Shown one piece after another: positions 34,959-43,296 of a DNA stretch of 46,895 nt. The stretch comes from an uncultured Pseudovibrio sp. (GTDB taxonomy: Bacteria > Pseudomonadota > Alphaproteobacteria > Rhizobiales > Stappiaceae), in assembly GCA_947502585.1 (NCBI GenBank), contig CANNAV010000015.1:1-46895 (forward strand), given 5' to 3'. Within the stretch, counting starts at the first letter, position 1. Each line of letters begins with the position of its first letter. The position numbers and the translations under genes are program-made. The notes beneath the pieces were generated by a model. It was given only the letters and a program-made list of their open reading frames with translations, was not told where the DNA came from and made no database searches.

Positions 34959-35171
34959 ATGACGGAAGACAATCTTGATCAGGATAGCAAACGTTCCGAG
35001 CTCGCTGAGTTGCGACAGGAGCATCGGGATCTTGATCATTCCATTGAAGCGCTCATTGAAACGGGACGGGCGGATGTTCTTCAGCTGCAACGCCTGAAGA
35101 AGAAAAAACTCCAGCTAAGAGACCAGATTCTCGTGCTGGAAACACAGCTCTTACCTGACATTATTGCCTAA
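34959..35171 (+). CDS. YdcH-family DUF465 protein (second copy)
   Basis: A 70-residue relative of the DUF465/YdcH family. ELAELRQEHRDLDHSIEALI and LQRLKKKKLQLRDQILVLE are the two helices, with the conserved K-K-K-L-x-L-x-D block. The ATG at 34959 has GAGGA about eight bases upstream; an in-frame start at 34938 is less likely. Its neighbour downstream is purE, 123 bases away on the same strand, a gene order I recall from related alphaproteobacteria. Confidence 0.85.
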   Translation: MTEDNLDQDSKRSELAELRQEHRDLDHSIEALIETGRADVLQLQRLKKKKLQLRDQILVLETQLLPDIIA

Positions 35172-35294
35172 ATTGGAGGCAGAGCTCTATCCTACGTATA
35201 CTATTGGTATTTCTTGTTGTAATTGGCTTGAAACACGCCGTGTTATTTCTATAATTAGCGCTTTCTTTCCAGACGCTCAAAGGGTGCCCGTTTT

Positions 35295-35798
35295 ATGAAC
35301 CGCACAGATCAGCCAGAAGTCGCTATCATCATGGGAAGCCAATCTGATTGGCCAACCATGAAAAATGCTGCAGACACGCTGGAAGCACTGGGAGTTTCCT
35401 ATGATGCTCGCATTGTCTCAGCCCATCGCACCCCTGACCGCCTGATAGAGTTTTCCAAAACCGCAAAAGACAATGGCTTCAAGGTTGTCATCGCTGGCGC
35501 TGGCGGCGCAGCTCACCTTCCGGGTATGGCCGCGTCCATGACACCGCTGCCAGTGTTTGGCGTTCCGGTTGAGTCGCGAGCCCTTAGCGGACAGGACAGC
35601 CTTCTTTCCATCGTTCAAATGCCAGCAGGCATTCCGGTCGGCACCCTTGCAATTGGTCGGGCAGGTGCTGTCAACGCGGCATTACTGGCTGCTTCCGTAC
35701 TGGCACTCAATAATCCGGAGATCGCCGCCAATCTGGATGACTGGCGCGAAAAGCAAAGTCAGGCTGTAGCCGAAAAGCCAGTCAATCCGGAAGAATAA
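35295..35798 (+). CDS. purE: N5-carboxyaminoimidazole ribonucleotide mutase
   Basis: A 167-residue class I PurE, which converts N5-CAIR to CAIR in purine synthesis. The N-terminal GSQSDWPTM (14-22), the middle SAHRTPDRL and the block [12 protein letters not shown] are the conserved active-site parts, with the catalytic His in AHR. The length is typical. It is followed by purK after 86 bases that contain a short hairpin, so the pair probably forms one operon. Confidence 0.95.
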   Translation: MNRTDQPEVAIIMGSQSDWPTMKNAADTLEALGVSYDARIVSAHRTPDRLIEFSKTAKDNGFKVVIAGAGGAAHLPGMAASMTPLPVFGVPVESRALSGQDSLLSIVQMPAGIPVGTLAIGRAGAVNAALLAASVLALNNPEIAANLDDWREKQSQAVAEKPVNPEE

Positions 35799-35807
35799 GA
35801 GTATCAT

Positions 35808-35829
35808 AGGCGCCCATTTGCAGGCGCCT
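35808..35829 (+). terminator. short hairpin between purE and purK
   Basis: AGGCGCC and GGCGCCT pair around an eight-base loop, ten bases after the purE stop. There is no strong T run, so it may only dampen transcription into purK or protect the purE end. Confidence 0.45.
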
Positions 35830-35884
35830 CATTTGTTTCAAGCTGCCCTAATATCTAGCCCCTAACATCTGGAAAGTTTTCGAA

Positions 35885-36973
35885 ATGGGTTCCGCACTAC
35901 GTCCTGGCGACACGATTGGCATTTTGGGTGGAGGCCAGCTTGGCCGTATGATCGCACAAGCTGCCAGCAGGATGGGGCTGAAGTGTCATATCTACTGCCC
36001 GGATGAAAACAGCCCTGCTTTTGAGGTCGCAGGTAAGAAGACCATTGCTGCCTACGAAGACGAACAGGCGCTCACCCGGTTTGCAAAGAGCGTCTCAGTC
36101 GTCACCTATGAGTTCGAGAATGTCCCCGGTGAGACAGCCCGCATTCTGGAGCAATTTGTTCCGGTTCGCCCTGGCCCACATGCGTTGAAAGTCTCCCAGG
36201 ATCGCCTGACAGAAAAGACCTTCCTTTCAGAAAAAGCAGCCACGATGGTCGCTCCATTCATAAAGGTCGATACGCAGGCAGAGTTGGAAGCCGCTCTCAT
36301 GGAGCTGGGCGGTCAGGGCGTACTGAAAACACGCCGATTTGGATATGATGGCAAAGGCCAGATCATGATCTGTGAGCCTGAGAATATCAAAGGTGCCATG
36401 AGCAAGCTCGGCAATCAGCCATCTATCCTCGAAGGTATCGTTCCGTTTGAAAAAGAGATTTCCATTATCGTTGCACGCGGGGTAGATGGAACTGTCAAAT
36501 GCTACGACCCAGCAGACAACTATCACAAGAACCACATTCTGAAGACCTCCTACGTCCCGGCAGACATCCCGGCGCAAACCACCCAGGAAGCCATCGAAAT
36601 GGCGACTCGCATCGCCGTAGCGCTTGACTATGTCGGAGTAATGGGTGTGGAACTCTTTGTCGTCAGAAATGGCGAGGCTACAGAGTTGAAAGTCAACGAG
36701 ATCGCACCACGCGTTCACAACTCTGGTCACTGGACAGAAGGCGCCTGTCCGGTTTCTCAGTTTGAACAGCATGTCCGCGCAGTTGCAGGCTGGCCACTTG
36801 GCATGGCAACCCGGGCACATAATGTCATCATGGAGAACCTTATTGGTGATGACGTAAACTCATGGGAAGCAGCTTTGCTGGAGCCGAACGCTTGCCTGAC
36901 CCTTTACGGCAAAGCAGAAATACGGGAAGGCCGAAAAATGGGCCACATCAACCGCCTCTCCACAAAACTGTGA
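35885..36973 (+). CDS. purK: N5-carboxyaminoimidazole ribonucleotide synthase
   Basis: A 362-residue ATP-grasp enzyme that makes N5-CAIR from AIR, bicarbonate and ATP, just before PurE in the pathway. The N-terminus GILGGGQLGRMIAQAASRMG, the ATP-grasp portion LKTRRFGYDGKGQ and the C-terminal NEIAPRVHNSGHWT are family hallmarks. The length fits. A strong two-way terminator follows. Confidence 0.95.
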   Translation: MGSALRPGDTIGILGGGQLGRMIAQAASRMGLKCHIYCPDENSPAFEVAGKKTIAAYEDEQALTRFAKSVSVVTYEFENVPGETARILEQFVPVRPGPHALKVSQDRLTEKTFLSEKAATMVAPFIKVDTQAELEAALMELGGQGVLKTRRFGYDGKGQIMICEPENIKGAMSKLGNQPSILEGIVPFEKEISIIVARGVDGTVKCYDPADNYHKNHILKTSYVPADIPAQTTQEAIEMATRIAVALDYVGVMGVELFVVRNGEATELKVNEIAPRVHNSGHWTEGACPVSQFEQHVRAVAGWPLGMATRAHNVIMENLIGDDVNSWEAALLEPNACLTLYGKAEIREGRKMGHINRLSTKL

Positions 36974-36992
36974 CCCACCAACTCTACAACGG

Positions 36993-37030
36993 AAAAGCCC
37001 CCGAAGATCGGATCATCTTCGGGGGCTTTT
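36993..37030. terminator. two-way terminator between purK and the MATE gene
   Basis: AAAAGCCCCCGAAGAT and its complement ending GGGGGCTTTT form a stem of about 16 base pairs with a short loop, flanked by A and T runs. It can end both converging transcripts. Confidence 0.92.
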
Positions 37031-37046
37031 GTTTGTTTGAGCAGAA

Positions 37047-38450
37047 CTATCCCAACCTCACCAAGCCAAGTTTATCGCGTTTCCGGAACCGGATCAGCAA
37101 CAGGATACCAGTGATAAAGAGACCGCTGGCCAAGCCAACCCAGATCCCTTCTGGCCCCCAGTTAAAGGTGAACGCCATCACATAAGAGAGCGGTATACCA
37201 ATAAACCAGTACCCGATAACTGCAATAACCATCGGCACTCGCGTATCGGAAAGACCACGCAGCACCCCACCAGCAACCACCTGAATGCCATCAACCACCA
37301 TGTAAACGGCAGCGATAAACACCAGTGGTACACCAAGGCGTATCACATCAGCTGCATCTGGATTACTGCTGTCCAGATAAAAGGAAATCAGCGTGTCAGG
37401 AATCGCAACAAATAACACTGCACCGAGAATACCAATCACAATGGACCAAATCAAAGCCACCCAGCCAGCGCGCGTAATACCATCAGCATCACCACGGCCA
37501 GCAGCGATGCCAACACGCACAACAGCAGCATTAGCAAAGCCGAGCGGAATCATAAACGCAATACTGGAAAGCTGAACCGCAATACCGTGGGCTGCAAGCT
37601 CCAGCGTCCCAATCCAACCCATCATCAGCGCAGCAGCAGAGAACAAACCCACCTCAGCAAACAGCGTGAGGGAAATAGGCCATCCGAGACGCAGGATTTC
37701 ATATAGTGCAGGCCAGTCAGCCCGCCAGAAGCGGACAAACACGTGATACTTGCGAGATTTCTCCTCCCAAAACACATAGGCAATCAAAATTACACAGGAT
37801 GCCAAAGCTGACACAACAGACGCAATCCCGGCACCCAGAATGCCAAGTTGAGGAAAGCCGAAATAGCCAAAGATCAGCACATAATCGAAAAGCGCATTGA
37901 CCACAGCACTTACCACGGTCGCCCACAAAACAATTTGCGAACGTTCGATGCTGGTCAGGAAGCTGCGTAGCGCCGCCACAAATAAGGACGGATACATCGA
38001 CCATTGAACAACGCGCAGATAATCCGCTGCAATGGCAGAAACCTCTGCGTCTTGCCCAAGAGCCAGCAATATACTCTCACCGTTCCAAAGCACGACCATC
38101 GCAAAAGTCGTATAAATGAGGGAAATCCATAGGCCCATACGCGAAGCACGGCGCACACTACGTACATCACCTTTACCTTCGGCTCTGGATGCCAAAGGCA
38201 TAACGGCCTGCAGGAATCCCAGCCCTGCGAGCCATGTTAAAAAAAACAATTGTAAAGCCAGCACGGATGCTGCCAGCTCTGTTGCACCAAGCCAGCCGAT
38301 CATCAATGCATCAGTGGCATTGATTGCCATCTGCGCAAGCTGCGCACCGATCAACGGCAGTCCCAAAATAAGCGTTGCATTGGACTCCCCCCACCATGCA
38401 GACACATTTGTGGGTTTGGCAACGCTGGTGCTTTCAACCCGCGTCATCAT
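37047..38450 (-). CDS. MATE-family multidrug/cation antiporter
   Basis: A 467-residue inner-membrane exporter with about twelve helices in two MatE repeats. The first repeat begins LILGLPLIGAQLAQMAINAT with the family DALMIGWLG; the second begins LRLGWPISLTLFAEVGLFSA. The start at 38450 is chosen because TCAGGAG precedes it; the ATG next to it at 38447 is equally possible, and the in-frame start at 38567 would add 39 non-membrane residues. Likely role: Na+ or H+-driven export of cationic compounds. It is a single gene. Confidence 0.9.
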   Translation of the reverse strand: MMTRVESTSVAKPTNVSAWWGESNATLILGLPLIGAQLAQMAINATDALMIGWLGATELAASVLALQLFFLTWLAGLGFLQAVMPLASRAEGKGDVRSVRRASRMGLWISLIYTTFAMVVLWNGESILLALGQDAEVSAIAADYLRVVQWSMYPSLFVAALRSFLTSIERSQIVLWATVVSAVVNALFDYVLIFGYFGFPQLGILGAGIASVVSALASCVILIAYVFWEEKSRKYHVFVRFWRADWPALYEILRLGWPISLTLFAEVGLFSAAALMMGWIGTLELAAHGIAVQLSSIAFMIPLGFANAAVVRVGIAAGRGDADGITRAGWVALIWSIVIGILGAVLFVAIPDTLISFYLDSSNPDAADVIRLGVPLVFIAAVYMVVDGIQVVAGGVLRGLSDTRVPMVIAVIGYWFIGIPLSYVMAFTFNWGPEGIWVGLASGLFITGILLLIRFRKRDKLGLVRLG

Positions 38451-38632
38451 AAGCTCCTGAAGAAAAGGGCATGGAACCCCTCCAGAACTTGAGTCTCTCA
38501 AGAACATAAACGAAGCTGGGTCCTGCAATTTATCGCAGTGCCTCGCTGGGAGGAAACTTCCTATCATAGAAACAGAACCGACAAAATCCGAGTGGCTTCT
38601 TGCCTAAGCAATACCCCTAGTGAAAATGCCGA

Positions 38633-39427
38633 TTACGCTACTTTGCAAAACTCTTCGGGAATGTCCAGAGGAATAAAGCAAGGCGCATTATCACCGCCAT
38701 AGACCATAATATGCCCGCAAGGCACTTCATACCAGCCTTGCCCACCCTTTTCCAAAGGTTCGGAAACAACGCTCAAATTACTGTTATGTATGCGGTAATA
38801 TAGGCTCGGGACAATCTTATCACTGGAGCAACGCACAGCATAAAGGCGCTCACCATCAGTCAAGGCCATCGCTACACGCAATGGAGCAATGACATCGTTT
38901 CGACGCATAATCTCAAGTGTTTTCGTGAACACCTGTTGCACAGCTCCCACAGGATCAACATCAAGACCATGACTCAGCATGGCAAGAAACAACGCTTCAC
39001 TGTCTGTTGTACCCTGCCGGTATCGATAAAAGTCATCATTAACCAGGCCCTCGATCTGCCGGCGGATATCATCATACCCCCCAATCTGCCCATTATGCAT
39101 AAACATCCACTTGCCAACAGCAAACGGATGACAGTTTGAACGGGATGTCACGGTACCCGTGGACGCACGCACATGAGCAAAGAACAAAGAGGATTTGAGA
39201 TGCCTGGTAATACTTAGGAGGTTCTCATCACCCCACGCAGGCTGGGTATCGCGATAAAGCCCCGGCTCTGCCCTGTGACCATACCAACCAATCCCAAAGC
39301 CATCACCATTGGTATTCACCTTGGCTTCCGCACAGTGCAGGCTCTGCGCAATCAAAGAATGGTTGGGCATTGAAATCAACTCTTCCATAAAAATTGGAAC
39401 TCCACGGTATGCAAGCCAGCGGCACAT
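38633..39427 (-). CDS. class II glutamine amidotransferase (YafJ/EgtC-like)
   Basis: A 264-residue Ntn-type amidotransferase. The N-terminal nucleophile is Cys2 (MCRWLAYRG). Other family features are GDGFGIGWYG, FAHVRAST, FMHNGQIGGYDD and TTDSEALFLAML, which form the glutamine site. Such proteins release ammonia from glutamine or hydrolyse gamma-glutamyl amides, as EgtC does; the acceptor is not known here. The gene stands alone between the MATE gene and rpsU. The ribosome site is weak. Confidence 0.88.
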   Translation of the reverse strand: MCRWLAYRGVPIFMEELISMPNHSLIAQSLHCAEAKVNTNGDGFGIGWYGHRAEPGLYRDTQPAWGDENLLSITRHLKSSLFFAHVRASTGTVTSRSNCHPFAVGKWMFMHNGQIGGYDDIRRQIEGLVNDDFYRYRQGTTDSEALFLAMLSHGLDVDPVGAVQQVFTKTLEIMRRNDVIAPLRVAMALTDGERLYAVRCSSDKIVPSLYYRIHNSNLSVVSEPLEKGGQGWYEVPCGHIMVYGGDNAPCFIPLDIPEEFCKVA

Positions 39428-40110
39428 TACGTCATTCTTTCTTCTGGTTGACTACTCAAATGTGGTCCTTGATTATGCAAGATCCATCTGCACACATAAA
39501 CCCCTTCTCCAGAACCAAAGTAACGAGTTTTCTCAGAGACCGTTCCGTGGATCTGAAGAGGGCCCCTCAATTGCAGCTCTTGCGAGTAAAACGGGCACAC
39601 TCGACTCATTTGCAAAAGCTGACATAGCGAACGGCGTTCAACGCTAATTCCATTCAAATTTTCCCCTTGATTTCCACCGTTAAGAGAAGCTCCTGTGACT
39701 TTTTTCAGCACCATAAGAAAGATTCAACCATATGCAGGTTATGGTTGTATTTTCTCCTTAAATTTTCAGATTCTAAGTTATAGTAGAGTTTGAAAGCAAT
39801 TATTACTTATCTTTTACTTAAAAAGGTTGCATGACAATGCGCTAATTTGAAGAAAATGTGCGAATGCTGCTGGGATCGCCTTGTTCCACCAGAGGTATTC
39901 CTACCTTTCCCATCTATAAATTAACATAGATTCTCAAGTAAGGAGGTAGACAGCCTCCACGCAGTCTGCTAGTTACCCCGTCAAGAAGCGACGCATCAGC
40001 GGCGACGGTGTCTTGTGACACATAAATATGCGCCAAGCATCGCTATCAATCATTTCATCTGTATCATTTCGGATACGTAATCCGGAATGCCCGAAGATAA
40101 GGATAAACGC
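39428..40110. other. long intergenic stretch upstream of rpsU
   Basis: No supported gene lies in these 683 bases. A 95-codon minus-strand frame (39427-39714) ends on the start of the amidotransferase gene, but its composition is not protein-like. Features seen: AT-rich DNA at about 39740-39835, and a small GGAGG-CCTCC-type hairpin near 39942-39958. A CGGAT-ACGTA-ATCCG inverted repeat lies at about 40069-40084, just before rpsU, and might influence its translation. Confidence 0.4.
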
Positions 40111-40335
40111 GTGCAGGTTCTCGTTCGCGATAATAACGTCGATCAGGCGCTTAAAGCGCTTAAGAAAAAGATGCAGCGTGAAGGCATCTTCCGTGAAATG
40201 AAGCTTCGTAGCCACTACGAAAAACCATCTGAAAAGAAGGCTCGCGAAAAGGCTGAAGCAATCCGCCGCACTCGCAAGCTGGCTCGCAAGAAAGCACAGC
40301 GCGAAGGCCTGTTGGTCGGTAAAGGTCGTCGTTAA
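40111..40335 (+). CDS. rpsU: 30S ribosomal protein S21
   Basis: A 74-residue basic ribosomal protein of the small subunit. [20 protein letters not shown] is the typical S21 N-terminus, and the helix [16 protein letters not shown] and the basic tail follow. The GTG at 40111 is chosen as start because AAGGA lies eight bases upstream and because S21 normally begins directly before QVLVRDN; the ATG at 40087 would add eight extra residues (MPEDKDKR). A terminator follows. Confidence 0.93.
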   Translation: MQVLVRDNNVDQALKALKKKMQREGIFREMKLRSHYEKPSEKKAREKAEAIRRTRKLARKKAQREGLLVGKGRR

Positions 40336-40420
40336 TCCGATGGCAGCCGGGACATAGCACAGCTAAGGTCAAGCGATGTTTGACTTAAAACGTATGAGTG
40401 GCCCGGAGCTGGAATTCAGA

Positions 40421-40459
40421 ACGGACTAACCGGCAAGTCGGTTAGTCCGTTTGTTGTTT
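40421..40459 (+). terminator. Rho-independent terminator of rpsU
   Basis: ACGGACTAACC and GGTTAGTCCGT form a perfect 11-base-pair stem with an eight-base loop, followed by TTGTTGTTT, 86 bases beyond the stop. Confidence 0.88.
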
Positions 40460-40548
40460 CTGCTGGTGCATTCGACCTTTTTTTGCCACACTGGAATGCA
40501 GGCTATAGTGTCATAGCAAGGACTCTTTAAGGATGGGGGCACATTCTC

Positions 40549-41394
40549 GTGAACAATAAACTGGCTAGAGGCATTTGTGCGTGTCTGCTCGCTTTTGGCG
40601 TTGCAGCGTGCCAATCCAATTCATCCGGCCTTGTTTATCAGAATGTGCCTATCGACAAAGCTGTTGGCTCTTCCTCCAACATCGATAGTCTGACTGCCGT
40701 TATTGATGCAAACCCAACCGATGCTGACGCCTACAACAAACGCGGCATCGCCTACGCAAAAGCCGGACGTCTTGATCAGGCTATTGAGGACTTCAACAAA
40801 TCTCTTCAACTGAGACCAGACTCTTATCAGGCTTATGCAAACCGTGCATTAGTGGAGCGCCGCAAGGGCAATACGTCCCAGGCAGTTCAGGATTACACCT
40901 CAGCACTCTCCGTCAAACCAGATTATGTGAAGGCCCTGAACGGACGCGGCAACACCTACCGCTCTATCGGCCAGAACACAGCCGCACTTCGCGATTACAA
41001 CGAAGTCATTCGCCTGAACTCCGGAGATGCGCAGGCTTACCACAACCGCGGCATCATCTATCAGGCACAAGGTATGCAAGAAGCGGCTCTTAATGACTTT
41101 TCATCTGCTGTTGGCCTCAACTCCCGAGCGTATTCACCTCTGATTGCACGTGGTGTAACTTACCTTTCTCTGAACGATCCAAAATCTGCACTCAAAGACT
41201 TCAACGCTGCAATTGCGCTCAACGGTAAGTCCGCATCAGCCTGGGCAAACCGTGGCCGCGCAGAAGAAGCTCTGGGCCAGATTACAAAAGCTCGTCATTC
41301 CTACAGCAGAGCATTGCAGATTTCTTCGACAAACCAGATCGCGAAAGAAGGCTCCAGCCGCCTGTCAGCTTCCTCTGCAGTTCCGCAGGCTTAG
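40549..41394 (+). CDS. TPR-repeat lipoprotein (NlpI-like)
   Basis: A 281-residue lipoprotein. A GTG start with GGGGG upstream gives MNNKLARGICACLLAF, and the lipobox reads FGVAAC, with lipid attached to the Cys at about residue 21. The rest is five to six tetratricopeptide repeats: AYNKRGIAYAKAGRLDQAIE, AYANRALVERRKGNTSQAVQ, ALNGRGNTYRSIGQNTAALR, AYHNRGIIYQAQGMQEAALN and two more, with the family A-x-x-x-R-G signature. It should be a periplasmic scaffold anchored in the membrane, possibly for cell-wall enzymes as in NlpI. A terminator lies just downstream. Confidence 0.9.
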   Translation: MNNKLARGICACLLAFGVAACQSNSSGLVYQNVPIDKAVGSSSNIDSLTAVIDANPTDADAYNKRGIAYAKAGRLDQAIEDFNKSLQLRPDSYQAYANRALVERRKGNTSQAVQDYTSALSVKPDYVKALNGRGNTYRSIGQNTAALRDYNEVIRLNSGDAQAYHNRGIIYQAQGMQEAALNDFSSAVGLNSRAYSPLIARGVTYLSLNDPKSALKDFNAAIALNGKSASAWANRGRAEEALGQITKARHSYSRALQISSTNQIAKEGSSRLSASSAVPQA

Positions 41395-41424
41395 CTCGCC
41401 GAACGCCCCCCACACCGTTTCCCG

Positions 41425-41449
41425 AAGGCCGGGCTCTCCGGCCTTTTTT
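41425..41449 (+). terminator. Rho-independent terminator of the TPR lipoprotein gene
   Basis: AAGGCCGG, loop GCTCT and CCGGCCTT followed by T (six in all). Its final bases overlap the stop codon of the converging hydrolase gene. Confidence 0.9.
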
Positions 41450-42356
41450 ACTGCCCTGTTTCCGAAGATATCGACAGCATCCAGTTAATCTCATCACGCC
41501 AGTTAATCATGCGAATGGGCGTCCCGTGAGACCCTGTTTCGAACAACAGAAAGCGCGCAGGATACTGCTTCTTTTTACCAGTGATTGCCTTAAACAACTG
41601 ATACTGCTTTTCCCAGCTGTAAACCCTGTCAGCGCTACCGTGACCGAATATAATCGGCACACCTGTCTTGTAGGCTTCACTTGTCAACAACCGTCGGTCC
41701 GTCGCTCCTCCCAATAAAAGGAGGCCGGATAGCGGCCCCGCTACACCGGCATGATCCGCAAGCCCATAGCAAACCTGCGATCCCATAGAGCCACAGGCCA
41801 CAATCACTTTGGCCTGTGGAGTTTCCTTCCGGTATTGCGCAATCAGCTCACGAATTTCCTGCGTACCGCCGGGGCTTTCAAGCTTCACATCAGGAGACAG
41901 GTAAACGCCATTATTGCGCACCATCAGGTTTTTCAGGCGATTAAAGTTGCCACCAAACGTCCAGTCAGCATTTCCCTGCTTTCGATTACCGCCCTTTCCA
42001 TGCAAATAAAGCAACAACAGTTTGGTGTCAGCATCAGGACTACCAACCCGGATGTGCTTACGCATATTACCTGCAAGCACAGCCGATCGTTCCCGCGCAT
42101 ACCAGGAAGGCCTGCTGGAAACGTAACGTGCGTCAACGCGTCGCTCCGGTATTTTGTCCCGATCGCGTAAATCACGCTGAATCTGATAGTCGAGCCGCAC
42201 AAAAGCCCCGCCCAATGCCTGCTCCAGCACACGCGGATAGTTAAACAGCTCGTCTTTATAGGGCTTCAATTCAAAGCCGACAGCCGGTGCGAATGACAAA
42301 ACCACCGCGAGTAAGTTTGCAACCAGGTACCCTGAAACCCTGAAGTGATCTCGCAT
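41448..42356 (-). CDS. secreted alpha/beta-hydrolase of unknown substrate
   Basis: A 302-residue protein with an N-terminal signal peptide (MRDHFRVSGYLVANLLAVVL, cut near VGF). The body has LLLLYLHGKGGNRKQG, a strand and oxyanion-type loop of alpha/beta hydrolases, then VIVACGSMGSQVCYG as the nucleophile elbow with Ser in a G-S-M-G-S setting. IIFGHGSADRVYSWEKQY probably supplies the acid and FETGSHGTPI the His. The ATG at 42356 has GGAGGTG upstream. It resembles polyester or esterase families, but the substrate cannot be told. Its stop overlaps the opposing terminator. The upstream gene is a broken acetoacetate decarboxylase. Confidence 0.75.
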   Translation of the reverse strand: MRDHFRVSGYLVANLLAVVLSFAPAVGFELKPYKDELFNYPRVLEQALGGAFVRLDYQIQRDLRDRDKIPERRVDARYVSSRPSWYARERSAVLAGNMRKHIRVGSPDADTKLLLLYLHGKGGNRKQGNADWTFGGNFNRLKNLMVRNNGVYLSPDVKLESPGGTQEIRELIAQYRKETPQAKVIVACGSMGSQVCYGLADHAGVAGPLSGLLLLGGATDRRLLTSEAYKTGVPIIFGHGSADRVYSWEKQYQLFKAITGKKKQYPARFLLFETGSHGTPIRMINWRDEINWMLSISSETGQ

Positions 42357-42382
42357 GCAGCACCTCCAAAACACAGCCGTCT

Positions 42383-43155
42383 CTAGGGGTTCAGGTAATC
42401 ATGCATAACCCGTCCATCCGGTAGCGTTAGATCCGTGATGGAAGGAACGCCCCGGTGTGATCTGAGCATCGGAAGCCCCGCCACAGGTGCATTGGCATGG
42501 TGGAACAATTGCAAACTTGCCGGACCAGACCACGCATCTTTCACTGTCACGTCACACACCTCATAGGCAACCAGCTGAGCTATAGCCAAAGAACCATCAA
42601 CATCTGGTATTAGTTTCAGGTTCACTTGAGTTTTCTGAAGTTTCTCGAAAATGGCATCAGGCTGACACTGCGTGCCATGCTCTACATCAGAAAGAAGATG
42701 CTGGTACTTATAACCCATGGTTATAATTGCGATGGTCACATCGTCAAAGACCAGATGCCCCGTCAAAGTCGCTCCTGATATACTTAATTCTGGTTAACCC
42801 AGCTTTTTTGCCCCCCCCCGCAGATCTCGCGCCCGCCGAAAATCGGCGGTGTAACATCAAGAAACATCTGCTGAGTGAAGTTCAAGGGGTGATCGCCAAA
42901 CCTGGCCGGAATCACTATGCCAGCCTCAGTGTAGTCCCCAAAACCGGAGGAATCTGGCATGCGGATCACCTCGAACATCACTGTGTCAGATCCGTCCGGC
43001 TTCAAAGGTTCAGGCAGAGCTTCACAAATAGCGCCGGGATCACCTTCATAGGAGATCACAAAGAATTCGCGATCGGCAAACCTGTATGGCCCCTTGGGAA
43101 AAGCAGGTGAAGCAATCGGCGTAGATGCCGGCTCAAGAATATCCGAAATCTTCAT
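42383..43155 (-). pseudogene. acetoacetate decarboxylase, broken at the catalytic lysine motif
   Basis: The first frame (from the ATG at 43155) encodes MKISDILEPASTPIASPAFP through FLDVTPPIFGGREI and then runs into a stop at 42784. A second frame continues the family as TGHLVFDDVTIAIITMGYKY, ending DGRVMHDYLN at 42383. Acetoacetate decarboxylases have GREIxxxPKKL here, with the Schiff-base Lys in the PKK. In this gene that place is a nine-G run (plus-strand C9 at 42811-42819) that shifts the frame, and in the correct downstream frame the expected Glu codon after KKLG is TAA (42794-42796). Two separate lesions make loss of function very likely. Confidence 0.82.
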
Positions 43156-43296
43156 GGGCCGCCCAGATCATGAAAGAATGTGAACCGTGGCCAGATCTCT
43201 GGCCAGCGCTCGCTCATCATAAGCCCCGATACTTTGGATGTTGCCCCTTGGTTTTTTGGGGTGACACTTTCAGATCTCACCCAAAACACTTTTTAA

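Noticed and set aside
39427..39714. 95-codon minus-strand frame ending at the amidotransferase start
   Set aside because: Its stop overlaps the next start as in coupled genes, but its composition is not protein-like and it has no ribosome site.
42811..42819. Phase-variable C tract controlling acetoacetate decarboxylase
   Set aside because: A change in tract length alone cannot restore the gene, because the correct downstream frame has its own stop at 42794-42796.
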